A stretch of 64,000 nucleotides of DNA from RPQJ01 sp963712815 (lineage in GTDB: Bacteria; Pseudomonadota; Gammaproteobacteria; Steroidobacterales; Steroidobacteraceae). The stretch covers positions 248,001 through 312,000 of the forward strand of contig CAVQJL010000012.1 of assembly GCA_963712815.1 (NCBI GenBank). The letters run 5' to 3'. Positions 17,662 to 26,972 of the stretch are shown here, in pieces. Within the stretch, counting starts at the first letter, position 1; each line of letters begins with the position of its first letter. A model generated the notes under the pieces. It did no database searches. It had not been told where the DNA came from and saw only the letters and a list, made by a program, of their open reading frames with translations. The translations under genes were made by a program, and so were the position numbers.

Positions 17662-19092
17662 ATGAAGCCCCTGCTCGCACTGCTGGCGACCCTGCTCCTC
17701 GCGACCTGCAGCCAGCCCCCGGGGCTGCTCGAGCGGGTGCTCGAGGCCGGCGAGCTGCGGGTGGTAACCCGCAACAGCCCCGACGCCTACTACCTCGGCA
17801 GCCACGGCCCGGAAGGCCCCGCCTACGAGCTCGCGAGCCGCTTCGCGGAGGACCTCGGCGTTGCGCTGCGCCTCTACACCGTCCGCACCCGCGAGGCGGC
17901 GATCCGTGAGGTGGCCGAGGGGCGGGCCCACGTCGCGGCCGCCGGCCTGACCACGGGGATCGACCTGCCGCCGCAGGCCCATTTCGGACCGGGCTACCAT
18001 CGCGTGCGGGAGCACCTCGTGTATCGGCGCCGCGGAGTGCGACCGACGTCGATTCGTCAAGCAGGCCGGGGCCAGATCGAGGTGGCCGTGGGCAGCGCGC
18101 ACCAGCGCACGCTCGAGGAACTGCGCCTGCAGCACCCCGACCTTCCCTGGGTGGAGCGGGCCGACACGGACACCGAGGAGATCCTCGCCGGCGTGTCGTC
18201 GGGGCAGGTCGAGTACACGCTCGCCAGTTCGACCGAGTTCGCGCTCAGCCGGGTCGTGCATCCGGATCTCGCCATCGCGCTCGATCTGTCGCCCGAGCGG
18301 GCGATAGCCTGGGTGGTGAACACCGCCGCGCACGACCGCAGCCTGCTCGACCGGATCAATGCCTTCTTCGTCGGCGTGCGCGCCGACGGCACCGTGGCAC
18401 GGCTGCTCGAGCGTTACTACGGCGACCAGCAGCGCTTCGACTACCTGTTCTCGCGAAACTTCCTGCAGCACGTGCAGACGCGGCTGCCGCGCTACCTCGA
18501 CTGGTTCAAGGAGGCTGCGGCCGAGTACGAGCTCGACTGGCGACTGCTCGCCGCCATGGGCTACCAGGAGTCGAAGTGGGACCCCGGCGCCGTTTCGTTC
18601 ACTGGGGTGCGCGGCCTCATGCAGCTCACCGAGGACACGGCGGCGATGATGCGCGCCGGCGATCGGCTCGACCCTCGGGCCAGCATCTTCGGCGGCGCAC
18701 GCTACCTCTCGCGGCTGATGCAGACCATTCCGCCTCGTATCCCCGAGCCCGACCGCACCTGGTTTGCTGTCGCTTCCTACAACGTCGGTTTCGGTCACGT
18801 CGAGGACGCGCGCATCCTCGCGCAGCAGCACGGCCGCAATCCCGACCGCTGGGAGGACGTGCGGGAGTTCCTGCCGCTGCTCGCCCAGGAGCGCTGGTAC
18901 ACGCGCACCCGCCGCGGCTACGCGCGCGGCTGGGAGCCGGTGCGCTACGTGAGCAACGTCCAGGCCTACCTGAACATCCTCGCGGTCGCCGGGATCGGCT
19001 CCCAGCCGGCGGTGCAGGACGAACCGCCACCTGCAGAGTCCGGCAGCCCCGCGGCGCGAACCCCACCGAAGCGCGCAGCGGCCCGGCGCTGA
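17662..19092 (+). CDS. mltF: membrane-bound lytic transglycosylase F (MltF)
   Basis: A 476-residue lipoprotein enzyme that cleaves peptidoglycan to 1,6-anhydromuramyl products. The N terminus has a lipobox, LLLATCS, so it is predicted to be lipid-anchored in the outer membrane. Residues of about 30-255 form a periplasmic solute-binding domain (LRVVTRNSPDAYY at its start). About residues 285-420 are the SLT domain with catalytic E303 in MGYQESKWDP, followed by GVRGLMQLT and the SYNVGFGHVEDA motif. The start at 17662 is chosen because it begins directly with the lipoprotein signal. The C terminus is Pro/Ala/Arg rich. Confidence 0.94.
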   Translation: MKPLLALLATLLLATCSQPPGLLERVLEAGELRVVTRNSPDAYYLGSHGPEGPAYELASRFAEDLGVALRLYTVRTREAAIREVAEGRAHVAAAGLTTGIDLPPQAHFGPGYHRVREHLVYRRRGVRPTSIRQAGRGQIEVAVGSAHQRTLEELRLQHPDLPWVERADTDTEEILAGVSSGQVEYTLASSTEFALSRVVHPDLAIALDLSPERAIAWVVNTAAHDRSLLDRINAFFVGVRADGTVARLLERYYGDQQRFDYLFSRNFLQHVQTRLPRYLDWFKEAAAEYELDWRLLAAMGYQESKWDPGAVSFTGVRGLMQLTEDTAAMMRAGDRLDPRASIFGGARYLSRLMQTIPPRIPEPDRTWFAVASYNVGFGHVEDARILAQQHGRNPDRWEDVREFLPLLAQERWYTRTRRGYARGWEPVRYVSNVQAYLNILAVAGIGSQPAVQDEPPPAESGSPAARTPPKRAAARR

Positions 19093-19110
19093 AAGGTCCC
19101 GGTCGCCCCG

Positions 19111-19593
19111 TCACCGCCTGGCCAGGAAGAACTGCCTCAGCAGCGTCCCGCACTCCTCGGCCAGCACCCCGCCGGTGCACTCGATGCGATGGTTGAGCGA
19201 GGAGTGCTGGACGATGTTGAACACCGAGCCCGCGGCACCCGCCCGCGGATCCGTAGCCGCGAACACCAGCCGTTGCACGCGGGCGTGCACCATGGCCGAG
19301 GCGCACATCGCGCAGGGCTCGAGCGTCACGTAGAGCGTCGTGCCGGTGAGGCGGTAGCTGCCGAGTGCCGCCCCGGCGGCGCGCAGCGCCACGATCTCCG
19401 CGTGCGCCGTGGGATCACAGGCGCCGATCGGCCTGTTTGAGCCTTCGGCGACGATCGTGCCGTCGCGCACGATTACCGCACCGACCGGCACCTCGCCGGC
19501 CGCCTCCGCCTGCCGTGCGAGTTCGAGCGCGCGCGCCATGAACGCGACATCGGCGGCACGTGCCGCATCGGTCTCTGTTTCGGGAGGAATCAC
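19111..19593 (-). CDS. tadA: tRNA adenosine(34) deaminase TadA
   Basis: TadA converts A34 to inosine in tRNA-Arg(ACG). The 160-residue protein has the zinc site HAE (in TAHAEIVALRAAG, with the catalytic Glu) and PCAMC, and the downstream FAATDPRAGAAGS segment. The length fits the family. Its ATG overlaps the stop of the upstream NlpE-like gene (ATGA at 19590-19593), suggesting translational coupling. It is convergent with mltF. Confidence 0.95.
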   Translation of the reverse strand: MIPPETETDAARAADVAFMARALELARQAEAAGEVPVGAVIVRDGTIVAEGSNRPIGACDPTAHAEIVALRAAGAALGSYRLTGTTLYVTLEPCAMCASAMVHARVQRLVFAATDPRAGAAGSVFNIVQHSSLNHRIECTGGVLAEECGTLLRQFFLARR

Positions 19594-20666
19594 CGGTCTC
19601 CAGGTAGAGGCTCACTGCCGAGGAAAGCACAGCCCTCGAATTCGGTCGAGGGCTCCGGCCGAGACACGCGGACCGTGGCCGTGAAGCCGAACACTGCGTC
19701 CGCCATGGTGTCGCGGCAGATCCTCGGCGCGAGCACCGCCTCGAACGCACTGCTTTCGGTGGCGGTCACGAGCACGGCCTCGGCCCGGTCCGGGCGGCCT
19801 CCCGGCCATCGCCAGGACAGCGGCAGCGGCGGCACATTCAGGGTGACGCCATCCTGGGTCGTGAATCTCACGGCGGTGCGGTCCGACGCCAGGCTCCAGC
19901 CCGGCTCGTTGCCCTGCGCGCGAAAGCCGATCGCGTCCTGGGGGCAGCCCATCTCGATACCGGCGCGATTCAGTCGGTCGATCCACAGCTCACCGACCCT
20001 CAGGCTGCCCCAGGCCTCGAGGTAGAGACTGCCGCGCTCGTCGAAGCCGATGTCGGTGATGGCGGCGGTGATGATCACCTCCGGCGACACGTCGTGCACG
20101 CGCAGGGTTCGGCCGCCGCCGCAGGGCGCGAGCAGCAGGCGGTCCGCCTCGAGGGCGAGCGTGCCGCGGAACAACGTCCGTGGGGACTGCAGGCGTGCGG
20201 CGACCGCCGCCTCGTCTCGTTGTAGGCTCAGATCGTGCGCCGTGTGGATCGGGCGTTCCTTGCGATCCAGCAGCACGAGCTCGTCGGGGCCGGCGCGGCG
20301 GAAGCTCTGGCGCCGGCCGTCGTCATACGGCTCGATGCGCACCCGCTCCGAGGCGCCGCTCCCAACGCGCGTCCAGGGGCCGAGGCGTTCCTCGGTGCGG
20401 TCTCCCTCGGGCGTGCCGAGATAGGTGGCCGTCATCCGATAGACCAGCGGCTCACCGCCCTCGCCCATCGTGTAGAGCGTCAGGGCCGTGCGGATGCCCG
20501 TGCAGTCGGCGCAGGGGAGCGTTCCGACGTACGGGCCGTCGGCCACCGGACCCTGCGAGGAGCCCTCGGCCACGCCGCCGACCGCCAGCCAGCTCGCCGC
20601 CGCTGCTGCAGGCAGCGTCGAGCGGCGCCGCCCGGCCAGACCGCGAAGGTCGATCTTCGTTCTCAC
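19590..20666 (-). CDS. NlpE-like / COG3650-like exported protein
   Basis: The preferred start is a GTG at 20666, which has AGGAG nine bases upstream and opens a signal-peptide-like N terminus. The frame extends to 20729. Near the mature N terminus is YVGTLPCADCTGIRTALTLY, the CxxC segment of the NlpE N-terminal domain found in envelope copper-stress lipoproteins. About 150 residues on, the C-terminal half has FRAQGNEPGWSLA, typical of the COG3650-like domain. No lipobox is evident, so it may be periplasmic. It overlaps tadA by four bases. The role in metal or envelope stress is inferred from the domains only. Confidence 0.78.
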   Translation of the reverse strand: MRTKIDLRGLAGRRRSTLPAAAAASWLAVGGVAEGSSQGPVADGPYVGTLPCADCTGIRTALTLYTMGEGGEPLVYRMTATYLGTPEGDRTEERLGPWTRVGSGASERVRIEPYDDGRRQSFRRAGPDELVLLDRKERPIHTAHDLSLQRDEAAVAARLQSPRTLFRGTLALEADRLLLAPCGGGRTLRVHDVSPEVIITAAITDIGFDERGSLYLEAWGSLRVGELWIDRLNRAGIEMGCPQDAIGFRAQGNEPGWSLASDRTAVRFTTQDGVTLNVPPLPLSWRWPGGRPDRAEAVLVTATESSAFEAVLAPRICRDTMADAVFGFTATVRVSRPEPSTEFEGCAFLGSEPLPGDR

Positions 20667-20817
20667 CAGGTCGTGCTCCTGCCGTCGAACCGGGCGCGAT
20701 TCTGCCAAAGCCGGCGGCACCCGATCCATCTCGGGACCATTGTCACCGTCGCCTCGCCAGTCGATGTGCCCGTTTGGGTTTCATCCCGAGCCGACGCGCC
20801 GGATCGAGTTGACGGGC

Positions 20818-21555
20818 CTAGTTTGACGGGTCGATTCCAAGCGCTCCGTCGACCAGCTTGCGCACCGTCTCGAACTGCGCAGCCCAGGGCACAAGGTAGA
20901 AGCGGACATATGCGTCATATCGATCGGCATTGAGGGACAGCGTGTTCAGAAAGCCGCGATTAGCACGCATCGCGGCGACCTGGCAGACAGACTCCAGGCG
21001 CAGGCCCTCTCTCTCATCGGCCCGTGCGTCGATGGACAGGAGACCTGGAAATTGGTCGCCGAGCGGCACGGAACCCTGATCGCTTTCGACCATCGCCCTG
21101 CCGAGCACGTACTGGGCCTGTTGCAGGGCGATCAAAGCCGCTCGTATTTTGTCGTCCTGAATGATCGACAGGCGACCAGAACCCTGAAGCTCCGTCAGTG
21201 CCGTCAATTCCGTCAGCGCAAAGCTGAAGATATGCGAGGTTCCCACCGCGTGGCATTCCTCTTCACTGAGGGTTTCACGACCGGAATCTCCGAGCAGCGT
21301 CAGGGTCGCTGACGTCAATGCTTCGCGCTTGCCGATCCGCTGTTGCAGCAGGCGGCTGCTGAACACTTCCGCATTCACCAGGTCTTCCTGCAGCCGCGTG
21401 AGATAGAAGCGCTCATCGTTCCTGTCCTTCCGAGCCTCGTTCCAGTTGTTCACCTGGAGACCGACGAAGACGCCGAAGACGACGATCAGGAAATCGATCG
21501 CGATCGCGGCCCATTCCTGCTTGCGGAAATGACCGATGACGCGGCGCAGGATCAT
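20818..21555 (-). CDS. DUF6090-like single-pass membrane protein, paralogue A
   Basis: A 245-residue protein. It starts MILRRVIGHFRKQEW, then one membrane segment at about residues 17-35 and the family signature GLQVNNWNEARKDR. The positive N terminus predicts N-in/C-out topology, placing the helical remainder in the periplasm. C101 (EEECHAVGTSH) and C191 (ESVCQVAAMR) match a cysteine pair conserved in four other copies in this window. Between them lies GSGRLSIIQDDKIRAAL, and near the end FLNTLSLNADRYDAYV. The ATG overlaps the stop of paralogue B by four bases. DUF6090 is a family of unknown function. Confidence 0.85.
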   Translation of the reverse strand: MILRRVIGHFRKQEWAAIAIDFLIVVFGVFVGLQVNNWNEARKDRNDERFYLTRLQEDLVNAEVFSSRLLQQRIGKREALTSATLTLLGDSGRETLSEEECHAVGTSHIFSFALTELTALTELQGSGRLSIIQDDKIRAALIALQQAQYVLGRAMVESDQGSVPLGDQFPGLLSIDARADEREGLRLESVCQVAAMRANRGFLNTLSLNADRYDAYVRFYLVPWAAQFETVRKLVDGALGIDPSN

Positions 21556-22325
21556 TCGGGCACCGCCTTCGCGCCGTGTCCGGGCGGATCCTCGCCGAGC
21601 GCAGTCAGGATGCGTGTGCGCAGTGCGTGCGTCGCCGCGAGCCACTCGTTGTATCGACGGAAGTCATCCGTTCGATCCGCCACGGTCGGCAGCCATTCGA
21701 TAAAGGCCGGGCGCTCGAGCATGCGTCCACGAGCCGCCAGCGCTTCATCTTCGTCTGCCGACGAAATTCCTTCTGCTCCGGAGACGCGCCTGATCTGGTC
21801 ATAGGTGAGGATGCCCGCTGAGCGCTTCAGGTACTCGGTTTGCCTCAGCTCGCGAATGTAGTCCCATTGCGCCGTCCCCTGGATACTGGTGTAGAACTCC
21901 GTGAGATCGAGTCGCAACTGGTCGTCGCGCACGACGTTCAACTCGCCGGCGGATTTGATTTCTTCAAAGGTCTGCGAGCGGACATCGGGCGACAGCGTGT
22001 AGCCTCCGAACATGATCGCCGCGACGAATCGACCGGGGTCGACGCGAACGACCGCAGGGTCGTCGATGGAAGCCATCAGCAGTTCCCCGAACGCCTGTCG
22101 TTCGCGTGTTCGCCGGATTGCGCGCTCGATGTCGCCAATGCTCTGTTCAAGGTCGCTTGCGATGCGGGCGAGATACTGACGCTCCAGCGCCCGCTCCTTC
22201 CGAGCCTCGTTCCAGTCATTCACCTGCAGGCCGACGAACACGCCGAGGACGACGATCAGCGTCTCGACTACCACCATGAACCAGTCGTGGCGGCGTATGG
22301 CGCTGGCGAGGCGGCGCAGGATCAT
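21552..22325 (-). CDS. DUF6090-like single-pass membrane protein, paralogue B (no cysteines)
   Basis: A 257-residue relative of paralogue A. The N terminus MILRRLASAIRRHDW leads into a membrane segment and GLQVNDWNEARKERALE. The later part differs: it has no cysteine and carries an insertion (GILTYDQIRRVSGAEG) not seen in A, but it keeps the central SAGELNVVRDDQLRLDL segment. The start at 22325 has GGTGGAG five bases upstream. It is upstream of A and overlaps it by ATGA, so the two very likely form a translationally coupled pair and possibly a hetero-oligomer. Function unknown. Confidence 0.85.
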   Translation of the reverse strand: MILRRLASAIRRHDWFMVVVETLIVVLGVFVGLQVNDWNEARKERALERQYLARIASDLEQSIGDIERAIRRTRERQAFGELLMASIDDPAVVRVDPGRFVAAIMFGGYTLSPDVRSQTFEEIKSAGELNVVRDDQLRLDLTEFYTSIQGTAQWDYIRELRQTEYLKRSAGILTYDQIRRVSGAEGISSADEDEALAARGRMLERPAFIEWLPTVADRTDDFRRYNEWLAATHALRTRILTALGEDPPGHGAKAVPE

Positions 22326-22872
22326 GGCTCCACCTTTTCGGTGGCGTGAAGGATTTTCATCATGTTGTTGTTGGCGACGCCAGAATTGCCGTTGCGGATG
22401 GGAAATGCAACCCACTTGCCAGGAAACCCGGTCAAGCCATGCCGACCCTGGCACGTGGCCGGTGACACTCGCCAGCCGGTCTTGCGCTGGGCACGGATCG
22501 GCAGCACGGACAGGATCGCGTACCAGGACACCGCGAAGGGCCCGACATCCGGCAGGCCGGCGTTGATCGGCGGGATCGGAAATGTGCCGATGTTGAGCAC
22601 CAGGCCCTGGAAGCCCAGCACCAGACCGATGCCGCCGAATCACTTGCCAATGGCGGGGGTGGTTCATGATGCCGTGCGAGAACAGGTTCACTGTCGGCAG
22701 GATGAACATGTCCACCGGGGGTCTGACCCGGCTTCCAGCCGGGTCCGCGGCAACGTCGATCGCGGCAACCGTTCGCACGCCGAGGTCGGCTATTCTCCAC
22801 ACTCCAGCTCAACAACGGATGCCTGCAGAGGTCAGCACCTACTGCCTCGCGGGATCCAGTGGAGATCCGCCG
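22326..22872. other. 547-bp region with degenerate coding remnants
   Basis: No intact gene is visible between the divergent genes B and C. On the minus strand, pieces in different frames read protein-like: DMFILPTVNLFSHGIMNHP near 22710-22650 and FPIPPINAGLPDVGPFAVSW near 22590-22520. The latter is faintly like the N terminus of prolipoprotein diacylglyceryl transferase (IDPVxxxxGPxxxxWYxL), but this is too short to assign. The frames shift between pieces, so this looks like decayed sequence. Promoters for B and C must lie here. Confidence 0.4.
22725..22745. repeat. perfect 8-bp hairpin
   Basis: GACCCGGC (22725-22732) and GCCGGGTC (22738-22745) are perfectly complementary around the five-base loop TTCCA. 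There is no T-run on either side, so it is not a standard terminator. It may be a relic of a mobile element or a protein-binding site. Confidence 0.5.
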
Positions 22873-23541
22873 ATGTTTGCGAGGATACGAACTTCAACGG
22901 GCGCAAACATGCTCGGAGAATTGCTGATGCTCGTCGTGGGCATCAACCTTGCGCTGTGGTTCGAGGGCAAGTTTGACGAGCTCGGGGACATTCAAAGCGA
23001 GCGCCAGTACCTGCAGGGCCTGCACGACGACCTGACGGCCGATGTGGAGCGACTCGACCGCATCGTCGCATTCGATCAAGCCAAGGCCGCGCAGCTGGCT
23101 GCGCTGCTCGAGCAGCTGCCGACGCTGCATGACGCTTCCCCTGAAACGCAGGCCGGCGCGATGTTCGAGCCGTCGACCTACGATTTCTTCGAGCCTTCCG
23201 ACTTCACCTATCGCTCGATGCAGGAAAGCGGGGACTTCCGTCTCCTCAGGGACACGGCGACCAAGAACGCCATTCTGAAGCTCGCTCGCCGGTACCGCAC
23301 GATCGAGTTGCTGCAGCAGAACTTCATCCAGGCGCTCGACGACGGATACATCCCGCTGCTGATGCGCAGCTTCGACATCGCGCAGATGCGACTCGACGAC
23401 CCGGGGCTGCTCGCGAAACTGGAGTTCCGGAACTTTTTCGCCTATGCGATCGGCGAGACCGAGCAAAGGCTGCGGCAGAGCGAGAAAGCACGCGACGAAG
23501 CGCGCGCGCTGCTGGAACTGATCGAGGCACAGATCCGGTGA
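22873..23541 (+). CDS. DUF6090-like single-pass membrane protein, paralogue C (no cysteines)
   Basis: A 222-residue protein starting at an ATG at 22873 with GGAG upstream. The N terminus MFARIRTSTGAN leads to a membrane segment, LGELLMLVVGINLALWFEG, then the charged helical region QSERQYLQGLHDDLTADVERL. This is the same architecture as paralogues A and B, but the GLQVNxWNEAR signature is replaced and no cysteine is present. It keeps the SGDFRLLRDTATKNAIL segment equivalent to the central motif. It is divergent from B. Assignment to the same family is by architecture and is less firm. Confidence 0.7.
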   Translation: MFARIRTSTGANMLGELLMLVVGINLALWFEGKFDELGDIQSERQYLQGLHDDLTADVERLDRIVAFDQAKAAQLAALLEQLPTLHDASPETQAGAMFEPSTYDFFEPSDFTYRSMQESGDFRLLRDTATKNAILKLARRYRTIELLQQNFIQALDDGYIPLLMRSFDIAQMRLDDPGLLAKLEFRNFFAYAIGETEQRLRQSEKARDEARALLELIEAQIR

Positions 23542-23700
23542 CGCCCTCCACGTCGACGCGGACGTCACTTTCAGTCGTCCTGTTTGCGGCGACAGGGGCG
23601 CCTGCCCCGGGGGCTTGATCGCGGCGAGCCAGCGCGTGATTGACGTCGTCGGTACCGGCGCCCACACCTGCCCGACACCTCCACTAGAAGGATTGTCGCC

Positions 23701-24774
23701 ATGCCTAGAAATCTGCTGGCTGCGTTCCTGTCAGTGTCCGCCGTTGCCGCCCTTGGTGCCCAAGGCGCGGCCATCGCAGAACCGACCCTGATTCCCCAGA
23801 GCAGCGGAACGATCAACGGATTGATCGCGGTCAGTCCCGTGAACCCGCAGGTCGTCTGGGCGTCCGGGCGGGGCGGGACGTTCGTGGTAACGACCGACGG
23901 CGGCGACACCTGGAAGTCCGGCGTGGTGCCTGGGGCCGAAGCACTGCAGTTTCGCGACGTGGAGGGCGTGAGCGCCAAGGTCGCGTACCTGCAGTCGATC
24001 GGCGACAACCCGACCGACTTCCGGATCTACAAGACCGTCGACGGCGGTGCGACGTGGACCATGCAGTTCCAGAACCAGAACCCGGCAGCGTTCTACGACT
24101 GCTTCGCGTTCTGGACACCGAAGCGCGGCATCTCGCACAGCGACTCGGTGAACGGCGTCTTCCCGAATCTCCGCATTTCCGATGGCACAACCTGGCAGGA
24201 CATCAGCGCCAACATGCCGCCGGCGCTGCCGGGCGAGTTCTCGTTCGCCGCCAGCGGGACGTGCGTGGCGACGCGGGGAGGTCAGACCGCGTGGATTGCC
24301 ACCGGCGGGTCCCCGACCGCGCGGGTACTGGCCACGCGGGATGGCGGCGATACGTGGAACGCCTACGACACGCCGCTCGTGAGTTCAGGGTCCGCGGGCG
24401 CCTTCACCGTGGCCTTCCGCAGCCCGTGGCACGGTATCGTCGGTGGCGGCGATCTCGACCCGGCCTTCCCCAACAATGCCGCAACCGCCACGTCGTCGGA
24501 CGGTGGCGCCACGTGGACGCCCACGAATCCGCCTCCGGTCACGGGGGCTATCTTCGGCCTGGCGTACGCGCAAGGAGCGGGCGGCGGGAACGGTGCAGGT
24601 AGCCGGACCGTCGTCGTCGTCGCCAACGCCGGCGGTGCAGCCTGGACACCCGACGAGGGCAACAACTGGTACACGCTCGATGGCGTGACGGGCTATTGGG
24701 CCGTGGCGTTCGCGAGCCCGAAGGCCGGGTGGATCGTCGGCACCGATGGTCGCATCCTGAAGATCAGCTTCTGA
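23701..24774 (+). CDS. exported BNR/Ycf48-like beta-propeller protein
   Basis: A 357-residue protein with a signal peptide (start MPRNLLAAFLSVSAVAALGA; cleavage near ...GAAIAEP). Four Asp-box motifs are spread through it: TTDGGDTWK, TVDGGATWT, TRDGGDTWN and SSDGGATWT. They are characteristic of beta-propeller folds in sialidases and Ycf48/photosystem II assembly-factor-like proteins. The final blade ends GWIVGTDGRILKISF. It is predicted to be periplasmic or secreted. No catalytic residues of sialidases are evident, so binding or scaffolding is more likely. The start has GAAGG nine bases upstream. Confidence 0.85.
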   Translation: MPRNLLAAFLSVSAVAALGAQGAAIAEPTLIPQSSGTINGLIAVSPVNPQVVWASGRGGTFVVTTDGGDTWKSGVVPGAEALQFRDVEGVSAKVAYLQSIGDNPTDFRIYKTVDGGATWTMQFQNQNPAAFYDCFAFWTPKRGISHSDSVNGVFPNLRISDGTTWQDISANMPPALPGEFSFAASGTCVATRGGQTAWIATGGSPTARVLATRDGGDTWNAYDTPLVSSGSAGAFTVAFRSPWHGIVGGGDLDPAFPNNAATATSSDGGATWTPTNPPPVTGAIFGLAYAQGAGGGNGAGSRTVVVVANAGGAAWTPDEGNNWYTLDGVTGYWAVAFASPKAGWIVGTDGRILKISF

Positions 24775-24843
24775 GGACGGTCTGGAGGTCCTGACGCCGA
24801 TTCCTTGGGCGCTTGTTCGTCCGGGCCGCTCCGGATCAGGCGG

Positions 24844-25593
24844 TCACAAGGGATGGGCCAGGCCGAGTTCCGCATCGAGGACGGCGTGGAGTCTGGCCAG
24901 CCTGTCGTCCATGTCTTCAAAGACGGCTTTGAGATAGGCATCGTAGCGACCGAGATTGTCGCCCAGATCGTTCATGAAGCCGCGACTTGCCTTCATTGAG
25001 GCGTAATCGCAGATCCTGACGGAGATCACAGGCGGCTCATTCCCATTGCCCGGGGCCTTCCTGACATGTCGTTGCACGAGGTCGGGGTACTCGTGGGCCA
25101 GCCTGTAAACATCCAGGTTGACGGAGTGCATCGTGTGCTCGGCCGTCGTTTTCTGCTGCAGGTAGGAAATGATTGCCGTTCTGAGGTCATCATTGCGAAT
25201 CCTCTCGAGGCGCCCGGTCACCATGATCTCTTCGACAACCGGAATATCGCTCTGCGGGGAACTGTAGATGTGCGAACCGGATATAGCGCGGCAGTTGTCC
25301 TCGGTGAGTTCGTCGAGTTCGCCGATGTCGTTCAGCGCGTACAAGGCTGACAAGGCCCTGTCGTAGGTCCGCTGGCGTCGTTCACGTATCGGGGCTCGCG
25401 CCTCGATCACCGTTGTGAGTTCGCTGTGCAACCGCTGCAGAATGGCACTCTCATCTGCTCGCGCCACCACATCTTCGCGCCAGGTATTGACCTGGAAGCC
25501 GATCGCGACACCAAGGATCAGGATCAGGAGTTCGAGTGCAACAGCCGTCCAGTCCTGGGTTCGAAGCTTGTGGACGAGGCGCGAGAGAATCAT
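24844..25593 (-). CDS. DUF6090-like single-pass membrane protein, paralogue D
   Basis: A 249-residue member of the cysteine-pair group. It starts MILSRLVHKLRTQDW, then a membrane segment and GFQVNTWREDVVARADE. C101 (EDNCRAISGSHIY) and C195 (VRICDYASMKASRGFMN) match paralogues A, G, H and I. Other shared segments are TGRLERIRNDDLRTA at about 127-140 and RYDAYLKAV near the C terminus. The ATG at 25593 is used because it aligns exactly with the start of the paralogues; the frame is open far upstream without protein-like sequence. It stands alone between the BNR and HAF protein genes. Confidence 0.85.
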   Translation of the reverse strand: MILSRLVHKLRTQDWTAVALELLILILGVAIGFQVNTWREDVVARADESAILQRLHSELTTVIEARAPIRERRQRTYDRALSALYALNDIGELDELTEDNCRAISGSHIYSSPQSDIPVVEEIMVTGRLERIRNDDLRTAIISYLQQKTTAEHTMHSVNLDVYRLAHEYPDLVQRHVRKAPGNGNEPPVISVRICDYASMKASRGFMNDLGDNLGRYDAYLKAVFEDMDDRLARLHAVLDAELGLAHPL

Positions 25594-25924
25594 GCGGTGA
25601 CGATCCGGAAAAGTGGAGAGGGCTTCGTTCCGGCACTTGCTCCGACCCATAATTCTGTCGGCGCGACATCGCCTTCGCTCAGCCGGGCGAGCCCGTAGCA
25701 CCTTGGCACGGGTCGATTGCGCTGCCCGAGCAAGGTACAGCCCGGGTTCCCGCTGCGCCAGTGCGTGCTGACCCGGGCCGGCCTGATGCTCTCTGCGGCC
25801 GTCGCCGAACCGGGATTTCGGGATTCTTTCGCAGAAATTTCGTCGAACTTTCGTGACCTGGCCGGACTTGGCAACCACCCTGAGTTGCGTGACCTCGATC
25901 ATCAACCAAAGGGGGACCAGAAAA
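25594..25924. other. divergent promoter region between paralogue D and the HAF protein gene
   Basis: A 331-bp stretch with no gene seen. It must carry the promoters of both flanking genes. A GGGGG ribosome binding site eight bases before the plus-strand ATG at 25925 is the only clear signal. Confidence 0.4.
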
Positions 25925-26953
25925 ATGAATCCAGTGAACAGTCACGAATGTGCCACGGCCCCGGTACTCCGCGGCCGCGATCTCGTCGCCCGGTCGAGTC
26001 GCCCGCCGCGTGCCCGGCGCCTGCTCGGCGGCGCGCTGGCGCTCGCGGTGTTGGCCGGCACGAGCCTCGAGTGCGCTGCTTTCGAGTTCATGACCGTCGA
26101 CTATCCCGGTGCGGTCGCCACCTCGCTCGGCGGTGTCAACAATGCCGGCACCGCGGTCGGCTACGCGGTGCTGGCCGACGGTTCCACCGTCAGCTTCACC
26201 TATGACCTGAAGCGCGAGCGGTTCACGGCCCTCCCGGGCGCGACCCCCGGCGGTTACAGCTTCGCCGCGCTCGGAATCAACGAGAGCGGCGTCGTCGTCG
26301 GCCCTCTCGACGACACACCGACGACCGACATCGGCGCGATCCTCGACAAGAGGGGCCGCTACACGACCTTCTCGGTGCCGGGTTATGCCAGCACCGTCCC
26401 GCGTGCGGTCGGCAGTTCGGGGCTGGTCACCGGGTATGCCGTGGACGACACGGGCACCGACTGGACCGGCTTCCTCTACGACTCGAGGCGCGATGAACTG
26501 AGCCTCTTCACCGTGCCCGGTGCGCTGCAGATCATCCCGCAGGGCATCAACGGGCGCGGACAGCTTGTCGGGAGCGCCTTCCTTCCCGACGACGTCGCCT
26601 ATCCGGGGTCGCCAGCGAGTCAGTATGGCTTCGTGCGCGATGCCGACGGATCGATCACACTATTCCAGGTCAACGGGCTGCCGACGCGGGCGCGCGGCAT
26701 CACGGATGCAGGGCTCGTCACCGGCTTCGTCACTTCGATGCCGGGCGAGGTGCTCGGCTTCACCGTGCAGCGGCCGGCCTCGGGCGATTATCAGTCCCTG
26801 AGCGTGCCGGCCGACCGGTTGTTCTCGGCACCGGGCGCGACGCAAACCTTCCCGCAGGCGATCGACAACACCGGGCGGGTCGTCGGGCAATTCTTCGACG
26901 GCGCGGGTGGCAGCTACGCTTTCGTGGCACTGCCCGCGTCGAAATCGAAGTAG
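25925..26953 (+). CDS. HAF-repeat exported protein
   Basis: A 342-residue protein with an unusually long basic N terminus (residues 1-35) before the signal hydrophobic core LLGGALALAVLAGTSLE. The mature part contains several HAF-type repeats, each with an asparagine-glycine turn followed by VVG or AVG: GVNNAGTAVGYAV, GINESGVVVGPL, GINGRGQLVGSAF, GITDAGLVTGFV and AIDNTGRVVGQFF. They suggest a beta-propeller of the extracellular HAF family. The frame is open upstream to 25853, but the ATG at 25925 has the ribosome binding site. Function unknown; secreted. Confidence 0.85.
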   Translation: MNPVNSHECATAPVLRGRDLVARSSRPPRARRLLGGALALAVLAGTSLECAAFEFMTVDYPGAVATSLGGVNNAGTAVGYAVLADGSTVSFTYDLKRERFTALPGATPGGYSFAALGINESGVVVGPLDDTPTTDIGAILDKRGRYTTFSVPGYASTVPRAVGSSGLVTGYAVDDTGTDWTGFLYDSRRDELSLFTVPGALQIIPQGINGRGQLVGSAFLPDDVAYPGSPASQYGFVRDADGSITLFQVNGLPTRARGITDAGLVTGFVTSMPGEVLGFTVQRPASGDYQSLSVPADRLFSAPGATQTFPQAIDNTGRVVGQFFDGAGGSYAFVALPASKSK

Positions 26954-26972
26954 CACACAGGCAGCCGGCGGC

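Noticed and set aside
22520..22590. A remnant of prolipoprotein diacylglyceryl transferase (lgt)
   Set aside because: The likeness is limited to about 20 residues around GPFAVSWYAIL and cannot be trusted.
22725..22745. Intrinsic terminator
   Set aside because: There is a hairpin but no T-run on either strand.
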